From NCBI RefSeq assembly GCF_014287355.1, contig NZ_JACOPE010000001.1, positions 2,356,001-2,420,000 of the forward strand: a stretch of 64,000 nt of DNA, in the 5' to 3' direction. The stretch is from Ruminococcus hominis. GTDB lineage: Bacteria; Bacillota; Clostridia; Lachnospirales; Lachnospiraceae. Both the position numbers and the translations under genes were made by a program. The notes under the pieces are model-generated. The model saw only the letters and a program-made list of their open reading frames with translations, was not told the DNA's origin and did no database searches. Of the stretch, positions 45,835-55,642 are shown one piece after another (within the stretch, counting starts at the first letter, position 1; every line of letters begins with the position of its first letter).

Positions 45835-47196
45835 CTAAATCAGATTCATAGCATCATTGATTGTTTTCACTCCTATAATCTTGATTCCTTTTATTCCTTT
45901 CACCATATCTAATGATACTTCTGGAACAACACATGTTTCAAACCCTAATTTTTTTGCCTCTGCCACTCTTTGTTCCGGCATATTGACCGCACGGACTTCT
46001 CCGCTAAGCCCTACTTCTCCAAAAACAATCATCCGCTCATCTACCGGACGATTTTTATAGCTTGATACAATCGCCATCACAATACCAAGATCGATTGCAG
46101 GTTCATTCATCCTGATTCCACCTGCAATATTGACATATGCATCGCAATTAGCTAGGTGCAATCCTATTCTTTTTTCCAAAACGGCCATAAGCAAATTTAC
46201 TCGGTTATAGTCTGTTCCTGTCGCAGTTCTTCTCGGCATTCCGAAATTGGTATCACAGACCAGTGCCTGAATCTCTATCAACAATGGACGAGTACCTTCT
46301 ATTGAACATGCCACTACTGACCCTGATGCATTTTCCGGTTTCCCGCTCAACATATATTCCGATGGATTCTCTACTTCCACCAGACCATTCTGCCGCATCT
46401 CAAAAACTCCGATTTCGTTAGTCGAACCAAATCTGTTCTTCACTCCTCGTAAAATACGATAGGATGCATGTCTGTCTCCTTCAAAATACAGTACGGTATC
46501 CACCATATGTTCCAACACTCTCGGTCCTGCCACCGTTCCTTCTTTTGTTACATGTCCTACAATAAATATTGTAATGCCAAGACCTTTTGCCAACTGCATA
46601 AATACATTCGTAGATTCACGAACCTGCGATACACTTCCCGGTGCCGATGGCACCTCTTCGCTATACATTGTCTGGATAGAATCAATCACTACAAATTCCG
46701 GTTGTTTTTTTTCGATAACATTCCTGATTGTTCCAAGATTTGTCTCACAAAACAACTTCATGTTATCTGAAAAATCCCCCATTCTGTTTGCTCTAAGTTT
46801 TATCTGCGACAGAGATTCCTCACCTGAAATATAAAGTACCTGTCTCTCCTTAGCAAGCTTCTGACAAACCTGTAATAATAATGTTGACTTTCCAATTCCC
46901 GGGTCCCCGCCGACCAGAACAAGTGAACCCGGTACGATACCACCACCAAGCACCCTGTCAAGTTCTTTCATGCCAGTTTGAAAACGTTTCTGTTCATCTG
47001 TATTGACCTGCGACAAAGCTACTATTTTTTTCTCTATATCCCTATCTGTCTTTACACTTGCAGACACCGATGATGCGATTACCTTTTCTTCTACAAATGT
47101 ATTCCATTCTTTACACATCGGGCATTGTCCGAGCCACTTTGTCTCTTCATGTCCACAATTTTGACAGAAAAATACTGTCTTTTTTCCTTTTGCCAC
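45835..47196 (-). CDS. radA: DNA repair protein RadA
   Basis: 453 residues. Zinc finger CQNCGHEETKWLGQCPMCKEW at the N terminus, RecA-like ATPase with GGDPGIGKSTLLLQ, the RadA-specific KNRFG motif (GVKNRFGSTNE), and a C-terminal Lon-protease-like domain. It promotes branch migration in recombinational repair. Length is standard. Confidence 0.97.
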   Translation of the reverse strand: MAKGKKTVFFCQNCGHEETKWLGQCPMCKEWNTFVEEKVIASSVSASVKTDRDIEKKIVALSQVNTDEQKRFQTGMKELDRVLGGGIVPGSLVLVGGDPGIGKSTLLLQVCQKLAKERQVLYISGEESLSQIKLRANRMGDFSDNMKLFCETNLGTIRNVIEKKQPEFVVIDSIQTMYSEEVPSAPGSVSQVRESTNVFMQLAKGLGITIFIVGHVTKEGTVAGPRVLEHMVDTVLYFEGDRHASYRILRGVKNRFGSTNEIGVFEMRQNGLVEVENPSEYMLSGKPENASGSVVACSIEGTRPLLIEIQALVCDTNFGMPRRTATGTDYNRVNLLMAVLEKRIGLHLANCDAYVNIAGGIRMNEPAIDLGIVMAIVSSYKNRPVDERMIVFGEVGLSGEVRAVNMPEQRVAEAKKLGFETCVVPEVSLDMVKGIKGIKIIGVKTINDAMNLI

Positions 47197-47216
47197 ATTT
47201 AACCTCTCTTACCGAA

Positions 47217-47250
47217 AAAGACCGGCAAGTATTTTTCACCCGCCGGTCTC
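47217..47250 (-). terminator. Terminator between the 137-residue gene and radA
   Basis: Read leftward, AGACCGGCGGGTG pairs with TACTTGCCGGTCT (G-U pairs included) and is followed by TTTTT. Confidence 0.8.
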
Positions 47251-47263
47251 TCCTCTTTTTATG

Positions 47264-47677
47264 CTAGCGTTTTACAACCTTCACAGCTGCACTTTCATTC
47301 GCATTCAATTCAATACTCACGCTAAGTTTACCACTTAAATTTGTTGTCATCTTACCTGCTGAAGCTTCATCAATAAATACTTCATACTCACTATCCGGCT
47401 CAAGCTCCAATGTAAACTGTACATCTTCCGGTGCTGAAACTTCAAATTCCACTTCACGGTCTGTCTCTTTGAAATTCTCTACCGCACTTCCTGGAACTGA
47501 TTCGTATACAAACATTCCATTCTTCTCAAGTTTTGTAATCTCTGCAAATGTTTTAACTTTATAAAGATCTCCTTCAAATTCAAAATTGTCTAACTTTGTC
47601 TTTGATGTAAGTGTATAATCTCCAAAACTTAATGTTCCGTCACTTTCTGCACGTAATAATTCTTTTACTGTTGCCAT
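47264..47677 (-). CDS. Conserved protein of unknown function
   Basis: 137 residues, soluble, acidic, beta-rich by composition. No catalytic motif, signal peptide or membrane segment is visible. The N terminus contains the kinase-like phrase FGDYTLTSKTK and the C-terminal ~60 residues read like an immunoglobulin-like sandwich (TLELEPDSEYEVFIDEA, LSGKLSVSIEL). A strong AGGAGG site precedes the ATG and a terminator follows, so it is a real gene and probably monocistronic. I do not recognise a function. Confidence 0.75.
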   Translation of the reverse strand: MATVKELLRAESDGTLSFGDYTLTSKTKLDNFEFEGDLYKVKTFAEITKLEKNGMFVYESVPGSAVENFKETDREVEFEVSAPEDVQFTLELEPDSEYEVFIDEASAGKMTTNLSGKLSVSIELNANESAAVKVVKR

Positions 47678-47755
47678 CGTTACTGTCCTCCTACGTATCT
47701 CAGATCTTCTCTGTAGTATTGCTATCTTTAGTATAATATAAGTATCGTTTTTTTT

Positions 47756-50200
47756 CTACTTTTTTGTTTCTTTTCTCTCGACTTTTATGGAATTTTTAGA
47801 AACGCCTACTGCAACCATATCACCACTTTGAATGTCTCCATTCAAAATTGCCTCTGCAAGCTTATCTTCTAATTCTGTCTGCATCGCACGTCTCAATGGT
47901 CTTGCCCCATACTTAGCATCCGTTCCTTTTTCAACAATTAAATCCTTTGCTGAATCACGTATTGTCAAACTAATATTCAACTGTCTTTTCACACGGGCAA
48001 TAAATTCTTTGCAAAGCAATGTCACAATCTGCTTCATATCTTTCTTTTCCAATGCATGAAATACGATTACTTCATCAATTCGATTCAAAAATTCCGGACG
48101 GAAGATCATTTTCACTTCATCCATCACATTCTGTTTCATTTTCTTATAATCACTTTGTGGATCTTCTTTTGTAGCGAACCCCAGTTTCTTAGGATCAATA
48201 ATAGATTTTGCCCCGGCATTAGATGTCATAATAATAACCGTGTTACTAAAATCAACCATTCTTCCCTGCGAATCTGTAATATGCCCATCATCCAACACCT
48301 GTAATAAAATGTTAAATACATCCGGATGTGCTTTTTCAATCTCATCAAAAAGAATTACTGAATATGGTTGTGTACGAACCTTGTCACTAAGCTGACCGCC
48401 TTCTTCATGTCCTACATATCCCGGAGGTGATCCAATCATCTTTGACACTGAATGCTTCTCCATATATTCTGACATATCTACACGAATCATTGCTTCTTCT
48501 TTTCCAAATAGCGCTTCTGCCAATGCTTTGGATAACTCTGTTTTTCCTACCCCGGTTGGTCCTAAGAATAAAAATGAACCAATTGGTCGTTTTGGATCTT
48601 TCAATCCAACTCTTCCTCTTTTTACTGCACGAGCTACCGCATTGACCGCTTCATCCTGGCCGACCACTCTGTGATGCAGTTCTTTTTCAAGATTATTCAA
48701 TCTCTGTGTATCGCTTTGCTGTAATTTCTGTACCGGAATCTTAGACCACGATGATACAATGGCAGCAATATCTTCCACCGAAACTTCCGGATTGCTTGAT
48801 GCCATCTTTTTATCAAATCTTTTTCTTGTAGATTCAATCTTTTTCTTAAGTTCCTGCTGCTTTTTTTGAATCTTAGAAGCTTCTTCGAAGTTTCCTTCTT
48901 TAATTGCACTTTCTTTCTGAAGACCCAATTGCTTCTTCTCATCTTCCATCTCTGTCAAATGTGCCGGGACCTTATAACCTGTCAGACTTACATGTGCACA
49001 AGCTTCATCCAATACATCAATTGCCTTATCCGGAAGATTTCGATCTGTAATATAACGTTCCGAAAGTTCCACTGCTGCATTCAACGCTTCTTCTGTAAGC
49101 TTCACTTTATGGTGTGCTTCATACTTCGGTTGAATTCCTTTTAATATATCCAGGCACTGTTCTTTTGAAGGCTTCTCGACTGTGATCGGCTGAAATCTTC
49201 TTTCCAAAGCTGCATCTTTTTCAATGTACTTGCGATACTCTGCGATCGTAGTTGCTCCGATCAACTGCAATTCCCCACGAGCCAGTGCCGGCTTTAATAT
49301 ACTAGATGCATCAATTGCACCTTCTGCTCCACCAGCTCCGATCATCGTATGTAATTCATCCAAAAACAAAATAATATCTCCGTCCGCTTCGACTTCAGAT
49401 ATCAGCCCTTTCATACGTTCCTCAAATTCGCCTCTGTATTTTGAGCCTGCAATCAGCCCTGGAAGATCCAATGTATAGATACGTTTTCTTTTCATCGTTT
49501 CCGGCACAATCCCTGAAGCAATCCTCTGTGCCAGGCCTTCCAGAATAGCTGTTTTACCAACTCCCGGTTCTCCAACCAGACATGGGTTATTCTTTGTTCT
49601 TCTGCTTAATACCTGCATAAGACGAAAAATTTCTTCTTCTCTTCCTATAATAGGATCTAATTTTCCTTCTTCTGCTTCCGCAGTCAGGTCTTTACAAAAT
49701 TGTTCCACGGCTCCGCCATTTCCACGAAGTCCATCCTGCAATTCGTCCTGATATGCTTTCGGATCAACCCCTGCTGCCACAAAAATGTCTTGCATCAGCT
49801 TCTGCAAATTTACATTCAACGTAATCAGCATCTTTGCTGCAACACAATCTAAGTCTCGTATGATCGCCACAAGAATATGTTCTGTCCCTACTATATCCAT
49901 ATGAAAATGTGCCGCTTCACGCGCACTGTCTTCCAATATATATTGAAATCTTGGACTTTCTTTTGGCTTCTGTCTCTTTTCTGTCTTTTTATTTGGTGCT
50001 ACGAGCTCATCCATTAATTTTAAAAGCTTCTCTTCATCTACTCCATGACCTGCCAGCACCTGCCCTGCTACACTTGCAAATTCCTGCCGCAATCCAAGAA
50101 GCAAATGTTCTGTTCCTACATAAGGATGATTTAATTTCTTTGCTGCTTTTTCTGCATTGCTAATTGCATGCTGTGCCTGTTGTGTAAATTTAATCTGCAT
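47756..50200 (-). CDS. clpC: AAA+ chaperone ClpC
   Basis: 814 residues. Order: two N-terminal Clp repeats (1-145), first AAA+ module (Walker [11 protein letters not shown], Walker [10 protein letters not shown]), a UVR-containing linker ([20 protein letters not shown]), second AAA+ module ([33 protein letters not shown]). It unfolds substrates for ClpP. The N-domain and UVR linker set it apart from ClpA and ClpX. Upstream is a GntR-type gene rather than the ctsR-mcsA-mcsB genes found in Bacillus. Confidence 0.95.
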   Translation of the reverse strand: MQIKFTQQAQHAISNAEKAAKKLNHPYVGTEHLLLGLRQEFASVAGQVLAGHGVDEEKLLKLMDELVAPNKKTEKRQKPKESPRFQYILEDSAREAAHFHMDIVGTEHILVAIIRDLDCVAAKMLITLNVNLQKLMQDIFVAAGVDPKAYQDELQDGLRGNGGAVEQFCKDLTAEAEEGKLDPIIGREEEIFRLMQVLSRRTKNNPCLVGEPGVGKTAILEGLAQRIASGIVPETMKRKRIYTLDLPGLIAGSKYRGEFEERMKGLISEVEADGDIILFLDELHTMIGAGGAEGAIDASSILKPALARGELQLIGATTIAEYRKYIEKDAALERRFQPITVEKPSKEQCLDILKGIQPKYEAHHKVKLTEEALNAAVELSERYITDRNLPDKAIDVLDEACAHVSLTGYKVPAHLTEMEDEKKQLGLQKESAIKEGNFEEASKIQKKQQELKKKIESTRKRFDKKMASSNPEVSVEDIAAIVSSWSKIPVQKLQQSDTQRLNNLEKELHHRVVGQDEAVNAVARAVKRGRVGLKDPKRPIGSFLFLGPTGVGKTELSKALAEALFGKEEAMIRVDMSEYMEKHSVSKMIGSPPGYVGHEEGGQLSDKVRTQPYSVILFDEIEKAHPDVFNILLQVLDDGHITDSQGRMVDFSNTVIIMTSNAGAKSIIDPKKLGFATKEDPQSDYKKMKQNVMDEVKMIFRPEFLNRIDEVIVFHALEKKDMKQIVTLLCKEFIARVKRQLNISLTIRDSAKDLIVEKGTDAKYGARPLRRAMQTELEDKLAEAILNGDIQSGDMVAVGVSKNSIKVERKETKK

Positions 50201-50270
50201 ATAACCTCCGTCTGCTTATCTATTATCTGTCTGATTCCCAGTTATCAATGTTATCCGTTACTGTCAAATT

Positions 50271-50642
50271 CTACGACTCATATTCATCCAGAATCTCATC
50301 CACCAGTTCATGGATCTCTTCTCTTGAAATCGCACGACAGCATGCTTTTGCCAAAACAATCTGCAATTGCTGACGCATCTCTTCTACTGCACGGATTTTA
50401 TTCTCATCCAAAGCAATAACTGCTCCACGTCTTTTATCCAATGTAATAAAGCCTTCCTGTTTCAAAACATTATATGCCTTATTCACCGTATGCATATTAA
50501 CGCCAATCGTTTCTGCAAGCTGACGCACGGAAGGAAGTGAATCCCCCTCATGAATATTCGCAGTTGCAATTCCCAGTATAACCTGATTGCGAAGCTGAAT
50601 ATAAATCGCTTCTTCACTGTTAAAATCAATTTCTATCAGCAT
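50271..50642 (-). CDS. GntR-family (YtrA-type) repressor
   Basis: 123 residues. A winged helix (LPSVRQLAETIGVNMHTVNKAYNVLKQEGFI, broken here only by my excerpt: residues ~33-65) and a short C-terminal helical tail, as in the small YtrA subgroup. It lies 70 bp upstream of clpC in the same direction and may regulate itself and clpC. A TACT-N6-AGTA dyad near 50680-50695 in its leader is a candidate operator. Confidence 0.85.
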   Translation of the reverse strand: MLIEIDFNSEEAIYIQLRNQVILGIATANIHEGDSLPSVRQLAETIGVNMHTVNKAYNVLKQEGFITLDKRRGAVIALDENKIRAVEEMRQQLQIVLAKACCRAISREEIHELVDEILDEYES

Positions 50643-50730
50643 CTTTCTACCTCTTTTTCTTTCGTGATATTACTGCTTTTCATATACTACGCACAGTAAC
50701 TGCACAATTCTGTTATAGAAATACTAGCAC

Positions 50731-50779
50731 AAAGAGAGAATCTCTGCAAGCAATTATTCTCCTGCAGGACTCTCTCTTT
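50731..50779. terminator. Bidirectional hairpin between gntR-like and dapF-like genes
   Basis: AAAGAGAG and TCTGCA pair with TGCAG(G)A and CTCTCTTT, with A/T runs at the two sides. It probably ends the dapF-like transcript. Confidence 0.6.
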
Positions 50780-50788
50780 ATCCCCACT

Positions 50789-50836
50789 GTTACTGTTCAC
50801 AGTTCTGTGACCAGCAACGCATCTCGCCATTTTAAA
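50789..50836. mobile_element. Truncated MITE-like element
   Basis: Starts with the terminal repeat GTTACTGTTCAC and continues as the reverse complement of the right end of the 43071 element, through CGCATCTCGCCATTTTAAA; the other half is missing. Confidence 0.7.
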
Positions 50837-50881
50837 TTAAACTTTTTTCACATAATTTTAGAATTATCCACAATGTCTTTC

Positions 50882-51733
50882 TTATACTCTCAACATTTCC
50901 GAAAATTCTGTACTCAGCTTAATCTCTGCAATATAGAAGACATCTCCTGTGATATACACATTCCAGTCATCTGCAATTTCAACCTGAAGATCTCCACCCG
51001 GCATATGCACAAGCATCTTGTTTTCTGTCAATCCCAATTTATATGCCACTGCTGCTGCCGCGCACGCACCTGTTCCAGTCGCCATTGTATACCCCGCACC
51101 ACGCTCGTATGTCTCAATTGCGATGTTATTGCGATCTGTCACCTTCATAATCTCTGTATTCACTCGTTCTGGGAAATATCTTGCACTCTCAGAATGTACA
51201 CCGATTTTACAAACCAGCTCTTTTGAAATTTCCTGCATTGGAATAACGCAATGCGGATTTCCTACTGACACACATGTTGCCGGATACAGATTGTTGCCAA
51301 ATACCATATCCTCATTGATGACCTCTCTTCTTTCTCCTATTACCGGGATTTCCTCACTCACAAAGGATAATTTTCCCATAGAAATACGCAGTCTGCTTCC
51401 CTCTTCATTCAAATATGTAATCTCTACAATACCGCCATCTGTCATCAATTCATAATTCTTTTTCTGTACATATCCTGCGTCTTTTAAATATTTTGCAAAA
51501 ATACGAACTCCGTTTCCGCTCTTTTCTGCAACACTTCCGTCCGGATTCCAGATTTTCACAGCCAGATGTTCTCCCAGTAACGGGCCTTCCAAAATACCAT
51601 CTGAGCCGAGCCCTACATTTCGATTACAAATCATCTTGACATTCGCTTCATTTAATTCTAATTCATTTTTATTTGGATCAAATACAAGATAATCATTTCC
51701 CAATCCGTGATATTTTTCTAATAAAATCTGCAT
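50882..51733 (-). CDS. Diaminopimelate epimerase-like protein without catalytic cysteines
   Basis: 283 residues, DapF fold (YHGLGNDYLVFDPN at the start, WNPDGSVAEKSGNGVR, GNPHCV, ERGAGYTMATGTGACAAAAV). In true DapF the two catalytic cysteines are in CGNG and ACGTGACA. Here they are Ser (AGC codon, SGNG) and Thr (ACT codon, ATGTG). All surrounding binding residues are kept, so this is not random decay. It is unlikely to racemise by the two-thiol mechanism. It could be an isomerase or dehydratase of another amino acid, or a binding protein. No lysine-pathway neighbour. Confidence 0.85.
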   Translation of the reverse strand: MQILLEKYHGLGNDYLVFDPNKNELELNEANVKMICNRNVGLGSDGILEGPLLGEHLAVKIWNPDGSVAEKSGNGVRIFAKYLKDAGYVQKKNYELMTDGGIVEITYLNEEGSRLRISMGKLSFVSEEIPVIGERREVINEDMVFGNNLYPATCVSVGNPHCVIPMQEISKELVCKIGVHSESARYFPERVNTEIMKVTDRNNIAIETYERGAGYTMATGTGACAAAAVAYKLGLTENKMLVHMPGGDLQVEIADDWNVYITGDVFYIAEIKLSTEFSEMLRV

Positions 51734-51890
51734 AATCTACTCCTCCCACATTAATATACTATTTTTCCCATGATATTTTTATTATACATAGCATTATATT
51801 TGAATAATACAAAATAACTGCTTTCTATATTGCAAATAATGCTGTTTTTGTTTAATATCATATTATCGGACCATATAAAGGAGGGATGTT

Positions 51891-52724
51891 ATGGAAACAT
51901 ATCAGAAACGAGGATATTTAAACAGTGATTTTCGGATTTTTCATTTAAAAGATCAAGTGGATACCGAGTTTGATTATCATACGCACAATTTCCATAAAAT
52001 CACTATTTTTATCAGTGGAAATGTACAATATTTTATTGAAGGAAAGACTTATACTCTAAACCCTTATGACATTGTCCTCGTCAATCGAAACGACATTCAC
52101 CGTATTCAGGTAGACTCTTCCATTCCATATGAAAGAATCATCGTTTATATTTCTCCCGGATTTATGGAAGCTTACCGGACTACCGAATATAATCTCGCTT
52201 ACTGCTTTGAACAGGCCCGCGAGAAGCAGTCTTATGTGCTTCGAATTCCTTCCTTAGAAACCAGCTCACTATATAAGACTACCCAGCGCTTAGAACGCTC
52301 GTTCCACGATCATGAATATGCAGGAAGCTTATACCGCCAGATTTTATTCCTGGAATTTATGATTCAATTAAATCGTGCCACATTAAAAGAGGGCATCGAA
52401 TACCTTGACACCAAGCTTTATAACAAAAAGGTTCTGGATATCATGAATTATATTCAAGATCATTTAACAGAGACAATAAGTATGGATTCCCTCGCATCTG
52501 TCTTTTATCTGAGTAAATATCATATGATGCGGTTGTTCAAAGCAGAAACCGGTGTTACTATCGGTCATTACATTACTTATCGCCGGCTGTTGCTTGCCAG
52601 ACGTTATATTCACTTTGGCATGCCTATTACAGATGCATGTTTTGCCTGCGGTTTTCAAAGTTATTCCGCATTTTCCAGAGCATATAAGCAAGAATTCAAA
52701 GAACCACCAAGAAAATTAAAATAA
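51891..52724 (+). CDS. AraC-family transcriptional regulator
   Basis: 277 residues. N-terminal cupin (DYHTHNFHKITIFISGNVQYF, NPYDIVLVNRNDIHRI) probably binds a small ligand, and the C-terminal two-helix-turn-helix AraC domain includes SLASVFYLSKYHMMRLFKAE and ACFACGFQSYSAFSRAYKQE. It is divergent from the dapF-like gene, whose control is a plausible role. AAAGGAGGGATGTT precedes the ATG. Confidence 0.9.
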   Translation: METYQKRGYLNSDFRIFHLKDQVDTEFDYHTHNFHKITIFISGNVQYFIEGKTYTLNPYDIVLVNRNDIHRIQVDSSIPYERIIVYISPGFMEAYRTTEYNLAYCFEQAREKQSYVLRIPSLETSSLYKTTQRLERSFHDHEYAGSLYRQILFLEFMIQLNRATLKEGIEYLDTKLYNKKVLDIMNYIQDHLTETISMDSLASVFYLSKYHMMRLFKAETGVTIGHYITYRRLLLARRYIHFGMPITDACFACGFQSYSAFSRAYKQEFKEPPRKLK

Positions 52725-52741
52725 TCTTCCTGGTGGTTCTT
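52699..52741 (+). terminator. Terminator overlapping the araC-like 3' end
   Basis: GAACCACC-AAGAA, in the last codons, pairs with TTCTTCC-like and GGTGGTTC after the stop, followed by a pyrimidine-rich TTCTTCTC. Confidence 0.6.
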
Positions 52742-52764
52742 CTCTTCCCTATCACATTTTCATA

Positions 52765-53709
52765 TTAATTAAAATATACCATCTCTTCAATCGGTTCAGC
52801 CGGCTCAATATTTTCCGCTGTCAACACCGGACCAACTCCTCGATACATTGCCAGTTTCTCATACCCTACTTTTGCACGCACTTTTACCCACTGTCCTGCT
52901 TTTAATTTTGGTGCATAAGAACTTTTACAAATATATCCTAAAAATGTTGTATCATCTGCGCAGCAAGTCATTGCCATTCTTCCCGGGAAAAATAATTTAC
53001 TTGGAAAGCTTCTTGGTTTCATAACTCTGGCTGTATATTCTACAACTTTTCCATCGTAGCGTTCCTGATTTTCCATCATATCCACATACCAGATTCCATA
53101 ATCTTCCGGAAGTATTTCAATAACATCCGCTTTCAAATCATATGGTACCTCATCTTCGAAAATATTTTCCACTTCGCCATTCTCATCCTCAAAAATAACT
53201 TCTGCCTGAGGACTTACAACTTTTACGCTTCGACGATATCCTGCAAGTGGTTTTACGTCACTGCAACGATTAAATAATACCATCTCTGAATTGCGGACCA
53301 TTTCCACAAACAATGGTTTCATATTTGCAAGATATATCTGAAATGTGCTCGCATCTACTGTTGTGATCTTTTGTTCGATCCCCCAGCCTTTTGGCAGTTT
53401 CAAACTTTCAAAATCACTGACCTTCCACATTCCATTGTACTCAATAACAACTCGCTCTGGATGATATTTTTCATCCAGTTTTTCCAGCCATTCCTCTGTC
53501 AAAGCTTCTGGATCGTCAATTGTTTCCATTACAATACGATGCTCTTTTAACATCTCCGGACTATATTCTTCCTCCCCTTCTTCACAAAGGATCAGAAGTG
53601 TTGTCCCATCAATCTGAAAATATTCCTGCTCTAATGTAAATTTCAAAAACTGTGTCTTTCCGCTATCAAGAAATCCAGTCATAAGATAGACCATAACATC
53701 TGGTTCCAT
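52765..53709 (-). CDS. CobW-like GTPase fused to a YcgQ-type (DUF1980) domain
   Basis: 314 residues. The N-terminal ~190 residues resemble CobW/P47K (GFLDSGKTQFLKF P-loop, VVIEYNGMW, LFNRCSD) but lack the metal-binding CXCC. The C-terminal ~110 residues (YTARVMKPRSFPSKLFFPGR, MAMTCCADDTTFLGYICKS) match the CCxxD-type domain of YcgQ-family proteins, which accompany YcgR permeases. It lies 18 bp downstream of a canonical His-rich CobW gene, so the two probably act together in zinc or other metal delivery. The fusion is unusual. Confidence 0.75.
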   Translation of the reverse strand: MEPDVMVYLMTGFLDSGKTQFLKFTLEQEYFQIDGTTLLILCEEGEEEYSPEMLKEHRIVMETIDDPEALTEEWLEKLDEKYHPERVVIEYNGMWKVSDFESLKLPKGWGIEQKITTVDASTFQIYLANMKPLFVEMVRNSEMVLFNRCSDVKPLAGYRRSVKVVSPQAEVIFEDENGEVENIFEDEVPYDLKADVIEILPEDYGIWYVDMMENQERYDGKVVEYTARVMKPRSFPSKLFFPGRMAMTCCADDTTFLGYICKSSYAPKLKAGQWVKVRAKVGYEKLAMYRGVGPVLTAENIEPAEPIEEMVYFN

Positions 53710-53727
53710 AATATTTTCTCCTTTTAA

Positions 53728-54864
53728 TTATTTTGCAATGCCAAATAACTCTTCCAGCTTATGCTCATCCAATTTTGAGCCAATAACACAGATTCTTCCT
53801 GTATACTCTGCTGCTCCTGTTCTGACTTCATGCTCTTCCGGTACCATATCGAAATAAATCCATTCTCCATCAGCTCCCGCAACCATACCTTTCGCACGGA
53901 GAATTGTACCATATGAAGAATCTGACTCTAACGTTTTCAAAATATTGCTGATTTCTTCTTTTGTATAAGTCTGGATTGTTTCTTTACCCCAACTTGTGAA
54001 TACTTCGTCAGCATGGTGATGTCCATGATGGTCATGATGATGATCGTGTCCACATCCGCATCCACATTCTTCGCCATGATCATGGTCGTGATGATGGTGC
54101 TCATCATGGTCATGGTGGTGGTGCTCATGCTCGTCGTGGTCGTGGTGGTGCTCATGCTCATCGTGATCGTGGTGGTGCTCATGTCCACATCCGCACTCCT
54201 CATCGTGATCATGATGTCCGCCGCATTCCGGGCAAACAATCTCAGCCAGAAGTTCTTCTTCCAGAGACTTGCTTCCTTCCATTGTTTCAAGCAATTTCTC
54301 TCCTGAAAGCTGCTCGATTGGAGTTGTGATGATTGGTGCTTTCTCATTTAATCCACGTAAAATAGCAACGCTTTCTTCAACCTTCTCATGTTTTGCTTTA
54401 TCTGTTCTGCTTAAAATAATTGCTCCTGCATACTCAATCTGATTGCTGAAAAATTCTCCAAAGTTTTTACTGTAAATTCTACATTTAGTCACATCAACAA
54501 CTGTTGTAAAGCTGTTCAACTGTGCATCAAGATTAACCTGTGCATCCTGTATTGCTTTGATAACATCTGAAAGCTTTCCAACTCCCGATGGCTCGATCAA
54601 AATTCTATCCGGATGATATGTGTCGATTACTTCTTTTAAAGATTTCTCAAAATCACCTACCAGTGAACAGCAGATACAGCCTGAATTCATCTCTTTAATC
54701 TCAATTCCGGCTTCTTTTAAAAATCCACCATCAATACCAATTTCTCCAAATTCATTTTCAATCAGAACAACCTGTTCTCCTTTAAATGCTTCTTTTAAAA
54801 GCTTTTTAATAAATGTTGTCTTTCCAGCTCCTAAAAATCCAGAAATAATGTCAATTTTAGTCAT
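53728..54864 (-). CDS. CobW/YciC-family metallochaperone GTPase, His-rich
   Basis: 378 residues. G domain with GFLGAGKTTFIKKLL, the metal-binding GCICCS (CXCC) and LSRTDKAKHE. Between residues ~215 and ~290 lies an exceptional His/Asp/Glu/Cys stretch (repeats of HHHDHDEHEH type with CGCGHEH and CGCGCGHDHHH). The C-terminal CobW_C domain follows (LRAKGMVAGADGEWIYFD). Such proteins load zinc, nickel or cobalt onto targets, and the His-rich loop implies metal storage. AGGAGGCGG precedes the ATG. Confidence 0.9.
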   Translation of the reverse strand: MTKIDIISGFLGAGKTTFIKKLLKEAFKGEQVVLIENEFGEIGIDGGFLKEAGIEIKEMNSGCICCSLVGDFEKSLKEVIDTYHPDRILIEPSGVGKLSDVIKAIQDAQVNLDAQLNSFTTVVDVTKCRIYSKNFGEFFSNQIEYAGAIILSRTDKAKHEKVEESVAILRGLNEKAPIITTPIEQLSGEKLLETMEGSKSLEEELLAEIVCPECGGHHDHDEECGCGHEHHHDHDEHEHHHDHDEHEHHHHDHDEHHHHDHDHGEECGCGCGHDHHHDHHGHHHADEVFTSWGKETIQTYTKEEISNILKTLESDSSYGTILRAKGMVAGADGEWIYFDMVPEEHEVRTGAAEYTGRICVIGSKLDEHKLEELFGIAK

Positions 54865-54883
54865 GATGACCGCCTCCTATTAT

Positions 54884-55642
54884 TTATTTGTCTTTTAATT
54901 CCAATACAATTGGACAATGGTCTGAACCCATTACATTTGTTAGAATCTGTGCATCCTGCAATCTGTCTTTCAGACATTCTGATACGCAAAAATAATCAAT
55001 TCTCCATCCGGCATTCTTCTCTCTTGCCTTAAAGCGATAAGACCACCAGGAATAGATTCCTTCCTGCTCCGGATAAAAATATCGGAATGTATCGATAAAT
55101 CCTGCATCTAAAAGCTCTGTAAACTTCTGTCTCTCCTCATCTGTAAATCCTGCATTCTTACGATTTGTTTTCGGATTTTTCAAATCAATTTCCTTATGAG
55201 CAACATTCATATCCCCAGTTACAATAACCGGTTTCTTCATTTCCAAAGACTTTAAATACGCACGAAAATCGTCTTCCCAACGCATACGATAATCCAGGCG
55301 TTTCAACTCATTTTGAGAATTTGGTGTGTACACTGTAACAAAATAAAAATCCTCAAATTCACATGTTATCACACGACCTTCCTGATCATGTTCTTCTATC
55401 CCGATTCCATAGCTTACTTGAATTGGTTCTTTCTTTGTAAACACTGCAGTTCCTGAATATCCTTTTTTCACTGCATAGTTCCAATATTGATTATACCCCT
55501 GCAAGTCAAGTTCTAACTGTCCGGACTGCATCTTTGATTCCTGAATACAAAAAATATCTGCATCAATCTCATTAAAAAAATCAAGAAATCCTTTTTGCAC
55601 ACATGCCCGGATTCCATTTACATTCCATGATACTAATTTCAT
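54884..55642 (-). CDS. exoA: Exodeoxyribonuclease III (AP endonuclease)
   Basis: 252 residues of the Xth/ExoA family, cleaving DNA at abasic sites in base-excision repair. [23 protein letters not shown] (metal Glu), [16 protein letters not shown] (Asp/Asn) and [12 protein letters not shown] (His) are the active-site segments. It overlaps truA by one base, so they are co-transcribed. Confidence 0.95.
   Translation of the reverse strand: MKLVSWNVNGIRACVQKGFLDFFNEIDADIFCIQESKMQSGQLELDLQGYNQYWNYAVKKGYSGTAVFTKKEPIQVSYGIGIEEHDQEGRVITCEFEDFYFVTVYTPNSQNELKRLDYRMRWEDDFRAYLKSLEMKKPVIVTGDMNVAHKEIDLKNPKTNRKNAGFTDEERQKFTELLDAGFIDTFRYFYPEQEGIYSWWSYRFKAREKNAGWRIDYFCVSECLKDRLQDAQILTNVMGSDHCPIVLELKDK

Noticed and set aside
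47264..47677. Sialidase function for the 137-residue protein
   Set aside because: I have a vague recollection of such a label on similar proteins, but no Asp-box or catalytic motif is present, so no function is assigned.
53937..54347. Met/Thr/Ile-rich ORFs on either strand
   Set aside because: They are frame shadows of the His/Asp-rich codons of the CobW-like gene.
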